Of a stretch of DNA of 64,000 nt, positions 1 through 7,829 are shown piece after piece (positions within the stretch are counted from its first letter, which is position 1; each line of letters starts with the position of its first letter). Under the pieces are notes generated by a model. That model searched no databases, was not told where the DNA came from, and saw nothing but the letters and a program-made list of their open reading frames with translations. Source of the stretch: Ilumatobacteraceae bacterium (GTDB lineage: Bacteria > Actinomycetota > Acidimicrobiia > Acidimicrobiales > Ilumatobacteraceae); the NCBI GenBank assembly GCA_018401375.1, contig JAGYKR010000004.1:1-64000 (forward strand), given 5' to 3'. The position numbers were made by a program, and so were the translations under genes.

Positions 1-471
1 ACATTGCGCACCTTTGCTGATGAGCACGGCGTGCAGATCTATCTGGAACCGGGCGAGGCGGTGATCACCGGGACCGCAGAACTCGTTGCGACCGTGACCG
101 ACATCGTGCACAACGAGATCGACATCGCGGTCCTCGACATCTCTATTGAGGCCCACATGCCGGATCATCTGATTTACGGCACCCATCCGGCCCTCACCGC
201 CCCGGCGGTCAGCGAGGATGCCGATGCGTATCGGGTGATCCTCGCCGGGCGTACCTGCCTCGCGGGTGATGTGTTTGGTGAATATCGTCTGGCCGCGCCA
301 CTTCAGGTGGGCGATCGCGTCAGTCTGGGTGATGCGGCTGGATACACGATGGTTAAAACCAACTGGTTTAACGGGTTGGTCATGCCCACGATCGCCGTAC
401 GCGACACCGAAGGACAGATCCGGGTGATCCGGAAATTCGGATACTCAGATTTTAAAGGAGCACTTTCATGA
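1..471 (+). CDS. nspC: Carboxynorspermidine decarboxylase, C-terminal part
   Basis: The reading frame is open from the first base, so the gene starts outside the window; a nominal TTG at 4 is not a real start. It matches the C-terminal part of the PLP-dependent fold-III decarboxylase that converts carboxy(nor)spermidine to (nor)spermidine. Visible motifs, counted from base 4, are LEPGEAV (14-20), the conserved active-site Cys segment CLAGDVFG (85-92) and YTMVKTNWFNG (114-124). The family is about 370-380 residues long, so roughly 220 residues, including the PLP lysine, are missing upstream. The stop overlaps the ATG of the next gene (ATGA), a dehydrogenase that makes the substrate of this enzyme. 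Gene order and motifs agree. Confidence 0.87.
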   Translation, partial: TLRTFADEHGVQIYLEPGEAVITGTAELVATVTDIVHNEIDIAVLDISIEAHMPDHLIYGTHPALTAPAVSEDADAYRVILAGRTCLAGDVFGEYRLAAPLQVGDRVSLGDAAGYTMVKTNWFNGLVMPTIAVRDTEGQIRVIRKFGYSDFKGALS

Positions 472-1808
472 CAGATGTCAACAAACGCAACGTGATGATC
501 ATCGGCGCCGGTGGAGTGGCCCATGTGGCCGCCCATATCGCCGCCATGAACAATGACCGTCTCGGCGACATCTGCATCGCGACCCGCACCGTGTCCAAAG
601 CCGATGCAATCATCGAGAGTGTTCACCGCACAGGCCATGTCGCCGATCCTGCCGGCCGGTTGTATTCAGCCCAACTTGACGCCCTCGACATCGACGCGAC
701 CGAAACGTTGATTCGATCTACCGGGACCCAGATCGTGATCAACCTCGGCACCGCTTTTGTGAACATGTCGGTGCTCGAAGCCTGTCTGCGGACCGGGGCT
801 GCCTATCTGGACACGGCCATTCACGAGGACCCCGACAAAGTGTGCGAGAACCCGCCGTGGTACGCGAACTACGAATGGAAACGGCGTGACCGCTGCGCGG
901 AGGCCGGTGTGACGGCGATTCTCGGGGTGGGCTTTGACCCGGGTGTGGTCAACGCGTACTGCGCGCTCGCCGCGAAGGATCATTTCGATCAGATCACTTC
1001 CATTGACATTTTGGATGTGAACGCCGGACGCCACGGCCGATATTTCGCCACGAACTTCGATCCCGAGATCAACTTTCGCGAGTTCATCAAAGTGTGGACC
1101 TATATCGATCGTCAATGGCGTGAATACCCGACCCACGCTGTCAAGCGGACCTACGACTTCCCGGTAGTTGGCCAATGTCCGGTGTATCTCACCGGTCACG
1201 ATGAACTGCATTCGCTGGCATCGAACATCGATGCTGACTCGATCCGGTTTTGGATGGGATTCGGGGACCACTACATCAACGTGTTCACCGTGTTGCGGAC
1301 CCTGGGGCTCTTGAACCATGAGCCGATCACCCTTGATGACGGCTCAGAAGTTGTGCCACTCAAAGTGGTGAAAGCGGCGCTGCCCGACCCGATGACCCTC
1401 GCCCCGACCTACACCGGCAACACCTGTATCGCGACCTATGTGAAAGGGATCCGCAACGGTGAGCCCCGCGAGATGTTGATCTATCAGATCTCTGATCACG
1501 CAGCCTGCTACGAGTTCGTGGAATCCCAAGCGATCAGTTTCACTGCGGGTGTTCCGCCGGTGGCGGCTGCATTGTTGGTGGCCGACGGGACCTGGGACAC
1601 GGGCACCATGGTGAACGTGGAAGAACTGGACCCAGGCCCATTCATCGACTGGTTGGATCGTCTCGGGTTGCCCACCGAAATCATGGAGATCACCCCCGGC
1701 AGCGCCGGATCCTTCCCGGGCGAGGTTGGCGACATCGCCGACGAAATGACCCGGGCCACCGCCACGGTAACAGTGTCTGCGGTAGATCCGTTGATCGCTG
1801 TCCGGTGA
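468..1808 (+). CDS. Carboxynorspermidine dehydrogenase (saccharopine dehydrogenase family)
   Basis: 446 residues. The N-terminus carries a Rossmann nucleotide-binding motif (IIGAGGVAHV, residues 11-20), followed by the saccharopine-dehydrogenase-type fold. Family members of this type condense a diamine with aspartate semialdehyde and reduce the imine to carboxynorspermidine or carboxyspermidine, which the preceding decarboxylase then converts to the polyamine. The start is ATG, overlapping the nspC stop, with an AAAGGAG ribosome site about 10 bases upstream; the two genes are probably translationally coupled. Conserved segments include GFDPGVVNAY and WYANYEWKRRDR. The exact polyamine (norspermidine, spermidine or homospermidine) cannot be read from sequence. 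Plain saccharopine dehydrogenase is the alternative, but the nspC partner argues against it. Confidence 0.87.
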   Translation: MTDVNKRNVMIIGAGGVAHVAAHIAAMNNDRLGDICIATRTVSKADAIIESVHRTGHVADPAGRLYSAQLDALDIDATETLIRSTGTQIVINLGTAFVNMSVLEACLRTGAAYLDTAIHEDPDKVCENPPWYANYEWKRRDRCAEAGVTAILGVGFDPGVVNAYCALAAKDHFDQITSIDILDVNAGRHGRYFATNFDPEINFREFIKVWTYIDRQWREYPTHAVKRTYDFPVVGQCPVYLTGHDELHSLASNIDADSIRFWMGFGDHYINVFTVLRTLGLLNHEPITLDDGSEVVPLKVVKAALPDPMTLAPTYTGNTCIATYVKGIRNGEPREMLIYQISDHAACYEFVESQAISFTAGVPPVAAALLVADGTWDTGTMVNVEELDPGPFIDWLDRLGLPTEIMEITPGSAGSFPGEVGDIADEMTRATATVTVSAVDPLIAVR

Positions 1809-1871
1809 CCAGTGACTAGTGACCGGCAGAGCAAATCGGGTCACAACCATGCCTGAGGGGATGTGTCTGCC

Positions 1872-1877
1872 TAGTCT
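1872..1877 (+). promoter_or_regulatory. Putative -10 box (TAGTCT) of a leaderless gene
   Basis: TAGTCT ends 8 bases before the ATG at 1886, and no Shine-Dalgarno sequence is seen in between. This spacing would place the transcript start at or next to the start codon. No clear -35 box is visible. Confidence 0.35.
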
Positions 1878-1885
1878 CCTAACCC

Positions 1886-2944
1886 ATGGAACACGTTGAA
1901 ACCGCTGAGATCAGGGTAGGCCTCCTCGCCTACGGGGCGATCGGCCATGAACACAATCTGGCGGTGCAGCACACTCCTGGCCTCGTTTTAAGCGCGGTGT
2001 GTGACATGAACCCTGAGCGTGTGGCGGCGGCACTCGATCTCGCACCCGATGCTGCGACCTTTAGTGATGCCGACGCGATGTTGGCCTCTGGGATGCTCGA
2101 TCTGGTGGTGATCTCCACCCCGCCGAATAGCCATTACCAGTGGGCCAAGGCAGCCCTGTCTGCCGATCTGCATGTTGTTTTGGAAAAGCCCATGGCACTC
2201 ACGGCAGACGAATGCGATGAACTGATGGCCCTTGCCGCACAGCGCGACCGTTTGCTCGTCGTCTACCAAAACCGACGTTACGACCCCGATTTCGTGACCT
2301 TGAGATCATTGCTGGCCGCGGGTCAGATCGGCGACCTGTTCCAACTCGACACCTTTGTGGGTGGATACTCCGAACCGTGCACCTATTGGCATTCTGATGC
2401 GCTGATCTCGGGTGGAGCGATCTTTGACTGGGGCAGTCACTACATCGATCAGATCCTGAACCTGATCCCCGATCCCGTGGACCACGTGATCGGAATGAAC
2501 CAGAAGCGCAAATGGATGCACGCCACAAACGCTGACCATGCTCAGGTCACGATCACGTTTACCACTGGCCGCCAAGCCACATTCACAAACTCCGATCTGG
2601 CTGCAGTCCGCAAACCGAAGTTTTACGCCCTCGGATCCGAAGGAGCGATTCTCGGTGACTGGGACCCTGCTGCCGAACCCGCAGTTGCTGACCTGCCAGC
2701 GATCATCACTACGCACCGCAGCGATCGGGCCTCGGTCACAGCTTCACTTGAGACCGTGCCGGCTTACGGGTTCCATCAGTCTTTAGTGGATTATCTGGTG
2801 GACGGCATCGCAATGGAAGTCACCGCCACTCAATCTCGTGATGTGGTTGCGATTATGCAGGCCGCCGAGGAATCAGCGCTCACGAACGGTCGACCGGTCA
2901 CCCCGCGTTTGTTGCGCGGCACAACCGTTGATTCGAACCGCTAG
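1886..2944 (+). CDS. Gfo/Idh/MocA family oxidoreductase
   Basis: 352 residues, typical for the family of NAD(P)-dependent sugar or inositol-type dehydrogenases. The N-terminal Rossmann domain has a degenerate glycine motif (YGAIGHEH, about 16-23) and the family hallmark EKPM at 100-103, where the lysine contacts cofactor and substrate. The C-terminal alpha/beta domain has the active-site segment DWGSHYID (181-188), which includes the usual catalytic His. The substrate cannot be deduced. A second, divergent family member follows 82 bases downstream on the same strand, so the two may act in one catabolic route. The ATG has no ribosome site but has a TAGTCT box 8 bases upstream, consistent with leaderless initiation. 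Confidence 0.88.
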   Translation: MEHVETAEIRVGLLAYGAIGHEHNLAVQHTPGLVLSAVCDMNPERVAAALDLAPDAATFSDADAMLASGMLDLVVISTPPNSHYQWAKAALSADLHVVLEKPMALTADECDELMALAAQRDRLLVVYQNRRYDPDFVTLRSLLAAGQIGDLFQLDTFVGGYSEPCTYWHSDALISGGAIFDWGSHYIDQILNLIPDPVDHVIGMNQKRKWMHATNADHAQVTITFTTGRQATFTNSDLAAVRKPKFYALGSEGAILGDWDPAAEPAVADLPAIITTHRSDRASVTASLETVPAYGFHQSLVDYLVDGIAMEVTATQSRDVVAIMQAAEESALTNGRPVTPRLLRGTTVDSNR

Positions 2945-3026
2945 TTCAGGTCACGTCTTCGATCCGTGAGCGAAACCTGGTGACTGACATTTTCTCCTCG
3001 GTGGAGATCCAAAAGGGGAGAGTCAC

Positions 3027-4028
3027 ATGACGGTCAAATGGGGGTTCATCGGGGCTGGTTATGTGGCATCACGTGCAATGGCCCCAGCGGTGCACGCAGC
3101 GTCGGGCGCAGAACTGCACGCAGTAGCGAGCCGTGACCCACAGCGGTCACTCGCCCTTGGTCCTGTCAGGGTGCATGACAGCTATGAGAGGTTGATTGAG
3201 GACCCCGACATCGACGCGGTGTACATCAGTCTGCGCAACGGTCAACACCGTGAGTGGGTGGAAAAAGCCCTAGCGGCCGGCAAACATGTGCTGTGTGAGA
3301 AGCCCCTCAGTGTGAATGGGGCCGAGGCCCAAGCGATGTTCGCTGCGGCCGATCAGCATCAGCGACTGCTCGTGGAAGCGGTGTGGATGCGCTGGCACCC
3401 GCGGTTCGTGCGGATGACCGAACTCGCACGCAATGGCGCGCTCGGTGAACTGCTGTCCATTGACTCGGCCTTCACGTTTACCGGCACGGAAATGGAAGGC
3501 AACTATCGCCTTGATCCCACCCAAGGTGGGGGAGCGTTAATGGACGTGGGTTGTTACCAAGCCCACGCCTGGCTCGCATTGCTCGGCCATGACGCGGCGC
3601 ATCAAGTGGAAATGGAGATCATCGATCTCACCACCGAGATCGGACCGACCGGAGTGGATATGACCACCTCGGTGTCGGTGCAACTGCAGATTGGGGGACC
3701 AGACCGGTCCGATCTGCCGATCACTGCTACTTCCACCAGTTCTTTCCAACGACCCGCTGACCAACACCTGATTGTGCGCGGTGCAGATGCAGTGATGAGC
3801 ACCGGGGAAGGCGAAACCTTCACGAACTGGAACGCAGCCTCGAGCCTTTGCGTAGGGGAAACTGAGCAATGGTGGGAGCCGGTGGACCCGTTCCAGATGA
3901 TGGTGGAATCAGTGAGCGCTCGGATCGTTGGTGATCTGGACCCCATTCACGATCAGGTGCCAGTGGCTGACTCGTTGCGAGTGGCCGAACTCATCGACCA
4001 GATCCGCGCTGCTGCCGTTCAGGCCTGA
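3027..4028 (+). CDS. Gfo/Idh/MocA family oxidoreductase, dihydrodiol dehydrogenase-like
   Basis: 333 residues. The N-terminus begins with the Rossmann motif GFIGAGYVA (6-14); EKPL lies at 91-94, and GGALMDVGCYQ at 168-178 replaces the more common His-containing active-site segment with the G-C-Y form seen in the trans-1,2-dihydrobenzene-1,2-diol dehydrogenase-like branch. The start is ATG behind AAAAGGGGAG, a good ribosome site. The gene follows another Gfo/Idh/MocA gene. Its stop overlaps the stop region of the convergent MDR gene by 10 bases. The substrate, presumably a cyclic polyol, sugar or diol, is not determined by sequence. Confidence 0.87.
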   Translation: MTVKWGFIGAGYVASRAMAPAVHAASGAELHAVASRDPQRSLALGPVRVHDSYERLIEDPDIDAVYISLRNGQHREWVEKALAAGKHVLCEKPLSVNGAEAQAMFAAADQHQRLLVEAVWMRWHPRFVRMTELARNGALGELLSIDSAFTFTGTEMEGNYRLDPTQGGGALMDVGCYQAHAWLALLGHDAAHQVEMEIIDLTTEIGPTGVDMTTSVSVQLQIGGPDRSDLPITATSTSSFQRPADQHLIVRGADAVMSTGEGETFTNWNAASSLCVGETEQWWEPVDPFQMMVESVSARIVGDLDPIHDQVPVADSLRVAELIDQIRAAAVQA

Positions 4029-5170
4029 GGGGTCACCAGATATTTCAGTCCGGTGGCCTGACGGCCGTAGACACCGATCGACTCTGCGGTCAACATGTCC
4101 GCAAGGGACACCTGATCGGTATAGGCACTGGCGAACGTGGTGGTGATCTCAGATGCCACTCGGGCCCGCAGACGGTTCGCTTCCTCCGCTCCCACGTTGA
4201 TCAGGAACGGCGTCAACAACCAGCCACCCACACCCCAGGCCATACCAAACCGCCGGTCGATCACCGTCGGGGAGCGATCGAGCCCGCCGTAGAGATACAC
4301 CTGCTTGTGGACGCTCGAGCCATAGCGCTGATAGCCGCTCGAGTTGGCCAAAACAGCAGCTTCCATGCACACCAAAATCTGAGAAGCCAACAGTCCGCCG
4401 CCGGTGGCATCAAAGCCGATCGTGGCTCCGGTGGCCTGCAGTGCAGCGGTCAGGTCCGCCTCGAAACTTGCCGCCGAGGAATCACAGACAAACTCCGCCC
4501 CTTGGGAGCGCAACAGTTCTGCTTGTTCGGGGCGACGCACGATGTTGACGAGACCAATCCCATCGGCGAGACAGACCCGGTTCAGCATCTGGCCGAGATT
4601 GGAAGCGGCTGCGGTGTGGACCAGCGCAGTGTGGCCCTCGGAGCGCATAGTGCCGACCATGCCGAGCGCGGTCAGCGGATTAACGAAACATGCAGCCCCT
4701 TGGGCGGGGGTGACACCATCGGGCAATGCGAGCACCGCACTCGCAGGCAGGCAGCGGTATTGGGTGTACATCCCTCCGCCTAATGCGCCCACGGTGCGCC
4801 CGATCAGAGCTTGGGCCTCGGGCGAATCACCGGCCGCTACCACCACACCGCCTCCCTCGTTGCCGACCGGGGTGGGGACACCTACCCGGGCGGATACCGC
4901 TCGAAATGCGCCCGGCCCGAGATCCACACTTGCCACCGGACCGAAAGTACCCCCGGTGACTGTGACCCCGCCGGAGGCCAACTTCGATAGGTCTGCCCCA
5001 GCGAACAACATGCCGAGATCAGAAGGATTAATGGGTGCAGCCTCAATGCGCACCAGCACCTCAGCGGGGCCGGGTACGGGCACGGGGACCTCATGGATTG
5101 CGAGTTCCACCCGTGAATCAGCAGTGACGGTGGACATGACCTGAAAGGCGGAACTCGGAATCTGGCTCAT
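4019..5170 (-). CDS. Zinc-independent MDR family oxidoreductase (quinone oxidoreductase-like)
   Basis: 383 residues if translated from the ATG at 5170; a GTG at 5194 is possible, and neither has a clear ribosome site. The N-terminal GroES-like domain includes PxPGPAEVLVRIEAAPINPSDL, written here with one uncertain position. The segment GNEGGG precedes the Rossmann domain, and VHTAAASNLGQ forms the nucleotide-binding loop. The Cys ligands of the structural zinc lobe found in alcohol dehydrogenases are absent, so this is probably an NADPH-dependent reductase of the quinone-oxidoreductase or enoyl-reductase type. It is divergent from the downstream acyl-CoA dehydrogenase (58-base gap from the alternative start) and convergent with the Gfo/Idh gene. 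The substrate is unknown. Confidence 0.83.
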   Translation of the reverse strand: MSQIPSSAFQVMSTVTADSRVELAIHEVPVPVPGPAEVLVRIEAAPINPSDLGMLFAGADLSKLASGGVTVTGGTFGPVASVDLGPGAFRAVSARVGVPTPVGNEGGGVVVAAGDSPEAQALIGRTVGALGGGMYTQYRCLPASAVLALPDGVTPAQGAACFVNPLTALGMVGTMRSEGHTALVHTAAASNLGQMLNRVCLADGIGLVNIVRRPEQAELLRSQGAEFVCDSSAASFEADLTAALQATGATIGFDATGGGLLASQILVCMEAAVLANSSGYQRYGSSVHKQVYLYGGLDRSPTVIDRRFGMAWGVGGWLLTPFLINVGAEEANRLRARVASEITTTFASAYTDQVSLADMLTAESIGVYGRQATGLKYLVTPQA

Positions 5171-5252
5171 CGCGGCAGCGTAGTGAGCGAACACGAACTA
5201 CCCATTACGTTGGGCAGGAGAGACGCCACGCATCATTTCGTACGGAGGACCC

Positions 5253-6491
5253 GTGAGTTCAGTCGACACCGCCATCTTGACCGCCGAAGAGACCGCAGCC
5301 TTTAGGGCCCAATGTCGGGCATTCCTTGAAGCCCACGCAACCGGTGCCAGTGGGCATGACCAACGTCATGAGGACCGCGGTGCAGCGATGATGGAAGGGG
5401 CACGGGCCTTTCAGCAAAAACTCGCAGAAGCCGGTCTGGCTGGACTCATGTACCCCACAGATGTTGGCGGAGCCGGTCTGTCACGGGCCCACGATCGAAT
5501 CTGGCGTGAAGAGTACGCAGCGTTTCCTGACATGACGAGCGAACTGACCATCAGCCACGGGATGTGTCTGCCGGTGCTGAATGACTTCGGAACCCCGGAG
5601 CAAAAAGAGCAGTTCCTCGCCGACAACATCAGCGGTAAGAAGGTCTGGTGTCAGTTGTTCTCGGAGCCTGGAGCCGGTTCCGATGTGGCGAGCCTCCAAA
5701 CCAAAGCCGAGCGTGACGGTGATGAGTGGATCATTAACGGCCAAAAGGTGTGGACCACATTGGCTCACCTGTCTGACTACGGAGTGGTCTTGGCTCGCAC
5801 CAACCCGGACGCCCCGAAGCACGCCGGGATCTCGATGTTCATCGTGGACATGCGCGACCCGAGCGTGGAGATCCGTGCGATCCATCAGATCGACGGCGGC
5901 AAGCATTTCAACGAGGTGTTCTTCACTGACACTCGGGTCCCGGCGAGTTGGCTGCTCGGGGAACTGAACAACGGCTGGAATCAGGCCACAGCGATGCTGA
6001 TGTACGAGCGGGTCGCGATCGGTACCGGATCATCTTCGGGGGTCACCCATCCGAACGCTGACCGTCTCATCGAGCACGCCCGTCGCACCGGTCAGATCTC
6101 TGATCCGGTGGTTCGCCAGCACCTGATGCAGATGTACATGGAGGAGACCACCAAATCCTTGGTGTCGATGCGGACTCGCGCCGAAATGAAAGCCGGCCGT
6201 GCCCCCGGGCCTGGTGGTTCGCTCGGCAAACTGCACGGCGCGAAGATTGCTCGGATGATGCGCAACCTGATCAACGAGGTGCTGGGTGCTGATGTGATGG
6301 CCTGGGAATCCGGTGACAAGGTGGAACAGTGGTCAAAGTCAATCGTTGGCAGTTTCGCCGCCAACATCGCTGGCGGCACCGACGAGATCCAACTCAATAT
6401 CATCGGTGACCGGGTGCTCGGTCTGCCCCGTGAACCAGCGGTAGATCGCGACGTCTCGTTTAAGGATCTGAAAGTCGGCACCGTCCGCTGA
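5253..6491 (+). CDS. Acyl-CoA dehydrogenase family protein
   Basis: 412 residues with the three-part acyl-CoA dehydrogenase layout: N-terminal helices, a middle beta domain (CQLFSEPGAGSDVASLQTKA, with flavin-contacting residues) and a C-terminal helical domain ending in GGTDEIQLNIIGDRVLGLP. At the place where medium-chain enzymes carry the catalytic Glu (EGT), this protein has GGT, as in long-chain, isovaleryl and many actinobacterial FadE enzymes that use a Glu elsewhere. Start GTG with GGAGG at 5244-5248. The enzyme introduces a 2,3 double bond into an acyl-CoA; chain length cannot be assigned. A 14-base tandem repeat fills the gap to the convergent photolyase gene. Confidence 0.9.
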   Translation: MSSVDTAILTAEETAAFRAQCRAFLEAHATGASGHDQRHEDRGAAMMEGARAFQQKLAEAGLAGLMYPTDVGGAGLSRAHDRIWREEYAAFPDMTSELTISHGMCLPVLNDFGTPEQKEQFLADNISGKKVWCQLFSEPGAGSDVASLQTKAERDGDEWIINGQKVWTTLAHLSDYGVVLARTNPDAPKHAGISMFIVDMRDPSVEIRAIHQIDGGKHFNEVFFTDTRVPASWLLGELNNGWNQATAMLMYERVAIGTGSSSGVTHPNADRLIEHARRTGQISDPVVRQHLMQMYMEETTKSLVSMRTRAEMKAGRAPGPGGSLGKLHGAKIARMMRNLINEVLGADVMAWESGDKVEQWSKSIVGSFAANIAGGTDEIQLNIIGDRVLGLPREPAVDRDVSFKDLKVGTVR

Positions 6492-6508
6492 GGCCCGAAC
6501 TGATCTCG

Positions 6509-6536
6509 CTAGCCAGGTCTTGCTAGCCAGATCTTG
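6509..6536. repeat. Two tandem copies of a 14-base repeat between convergent genes
   Basis: CTAGCCAGGTCTTG (6509-6522) is followed directly by CTAGCCAGATCTTG (6523-6536), with one difference. The repeat fills most of the 45 bases between the stop of the acyl-CoA dehydrogenase gene and the stop of the convergent photolyase gene. A third partial copy (TTAGC) includes the photolyase stop codon. Confidence 0.75.
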
Positions 6537-7829
6537 TTAGCTTTTGCGACCGATCGTCTTTCTCCAAGCTGTGTAACTGGCCACCGTCTGATCTGTGGGA
6601 CGGGCCAGCCACGGCCATGGGTGAAGCTCCGCGATCTGAAGATCTCTGCTGATGCGACGAAAGCCGGGAACCGGCGCAAAGGTGGTCGCAACCGACATCG
6701 AAGCGAGCACCTCGGTGGGGTTACCCCGCCAGATCTGGAGGTCACGTTTGGACCCGATCTCAGCGAGGCGTTGCGTCAGATACACGAGGCGATGCCCAGC
6801 CAACTGCAGACCGCGCAGCAACGCTTCATCCCAGATGAACACCACGGGGAGATCGTCATGGGCTCGAAGGGCCGGATCGGTGTCCCCGAGAGATTCGGCT
6901 GTGATCCACACGGTGGCGGGAGGACCGGAACCGATCACACGATCGGGGCCGCCGGTGAGATCTGGGCGGTGGTCGTGGCGTAACTGAGGGTCCCCCTGGA
7001 CCGGGGAGAGTTCTTCCGCATCAGGCCAATCCTCGATCGGACAGTCCGAGGCCCGTGGGCACCGTGCACACAGACCGGGGCTGCGTTTGTTCACCTGCCA
7101 ACGGGAGAAGCCGTAGACCTTGCCGGTCCCAGCGCCGATTGTCCATTGCCATCCCAAACGGTTTGCAGCGCGAGATCCGTCGAGGAGATGACGAAAAAAC
7201 CAGTCCTCCCCATCGCGCCAAGGTGCCCCGTGACGCACCGTCCAATGGGAGGACAACCACATCCGGGTCTGATTGACCAGATAGCCCTCAGTTTCGAGTT
7301 CCTCTCGGGTGGCGTCCATACACAACATCTCGCGATCCCAGATCTGATCTACACCGGTGCTGGCAGACCTGATGCTGGCAGACCTGGTGCTGGCAGACCT
7401 GGTGCTGGCCGGTGGTGCATATCGCAATGGGTGCGCCATCTTCGGGCCGAGCCGGGCGTAAAGGTGGCGGGCGTATTCCTGCCACCACAACTCATCGATG
7501 AACTTGGTGCGATCCCCACTGGAGCCGGGGGCATGTTCCGCTGCTGCGGCAACATCAGGTAAGGACAGCAATCCATGCCGGATCCACGCTGACAGACGGG
7601 TCGCACCGCGAGCCGCGACCGGCAGCACCTGATTACGATCCGATGCGTAGCGGCGAAGATCCAGCGCAGCCAACGCCCGGTCCGCTGCGGCCTGGGTGCC
7701 AGAGAGTTCTTGATGTGACGTATTAGCGTCACGAGTCGGCCCGGAGTACAGGCCGTGGAGATGCTCGGTGACCCAGTCAATCTCTCGGCCCGGGGCCGGG
7801 GTGGGCAGCCTCAGGGATGCAGCAGGCAC
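6537..7829 (-). CDS. Photolyase/cryptochrome-like flavoprotein with permuted domain order
   Basis: 430 residues from a GTG at 7829 that overlaps the end of the kinase gene by 19 bases; the longer frame to 7964 only shadows that gene. Residues about 50-255 resemble the photolyase FAD-binding helical domain: RLSAWIRHGLLS (78-89), DELWWQEYARHL (112-123), WFFRHLLDGSRAANRLGWQW (210-229; Asn223 in the flavin-facing Asn position). A cysteine cluster follows (C254, C257, C263). Residues about 305-430 then resemble the alpha/beta domain that is normally N-terminal: VWITAESLGDTDPAL (307-321), LPVVFIWDEALLRG, LQIWRGNPTEVL. So FAD domain precedes alpha/beta domain. A 15-base repeat encodes a Ser/Arg/Thr-rich linker at 142-158. 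The role may be DNA repair or light sensing. Confidence 0.72.
   Translation of the reverse strand: MPAASLRLPTPAPGREIDWVTEHLHGLYSGPTRDANTSHQELSGTQAAADRALAALDLRRYASDRNQVLPVAARGATRLSAWIRHGLLSLPDVAAAAEHAPGSSGDRTKFIDELWWQEYARHLYARLGPKMAHPLRYAPPASTRSASTRSASIRSASTGVDQIWDREMLCMDATREELETEGYLVNQTRMWLSSHWTVRHGAPWRDGEDWFFRHLLDGSRAANRLGWQWTIGAGTGKVYGFSRWQVNKRSPGLCARCPRASDCPIEDWPDAEELSPVQGDPQLRHDHRPDLTGGPDRVIGSGPPATVWITAESLGDTDPALRAHDDLPVVFIWDEALLRGLQLAGHRLVYLTQRLAEIGSKRDLQIWRGNPTEVLASMSVATTFAPVPGFRRISRDLQIAELHPWPWLARPTDQTVASYTAWRKTIGRKS
7356..7408. repeat. 15-base tandem repeat inside the photolyase-like gene
   Basis: About three and a half copies of GGTGCTGGCAGACCT (second copy begins GA). On the minus strand they encode a repeated five-residue Thr/Ile-Arg-Ser-Ala-Ser unit in a linker inside the FAD-binding domain. 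The 15-base length keeps the frame whatever the copy number. Confidence 0.85.

Noticed and set aside
4404-5144. 246-codon frame antisense to the MDR gene
   Set aside because: Ser/Thr/Pro/Ala-rich shadow with no domain; the minus-strand MDR protein is clear.
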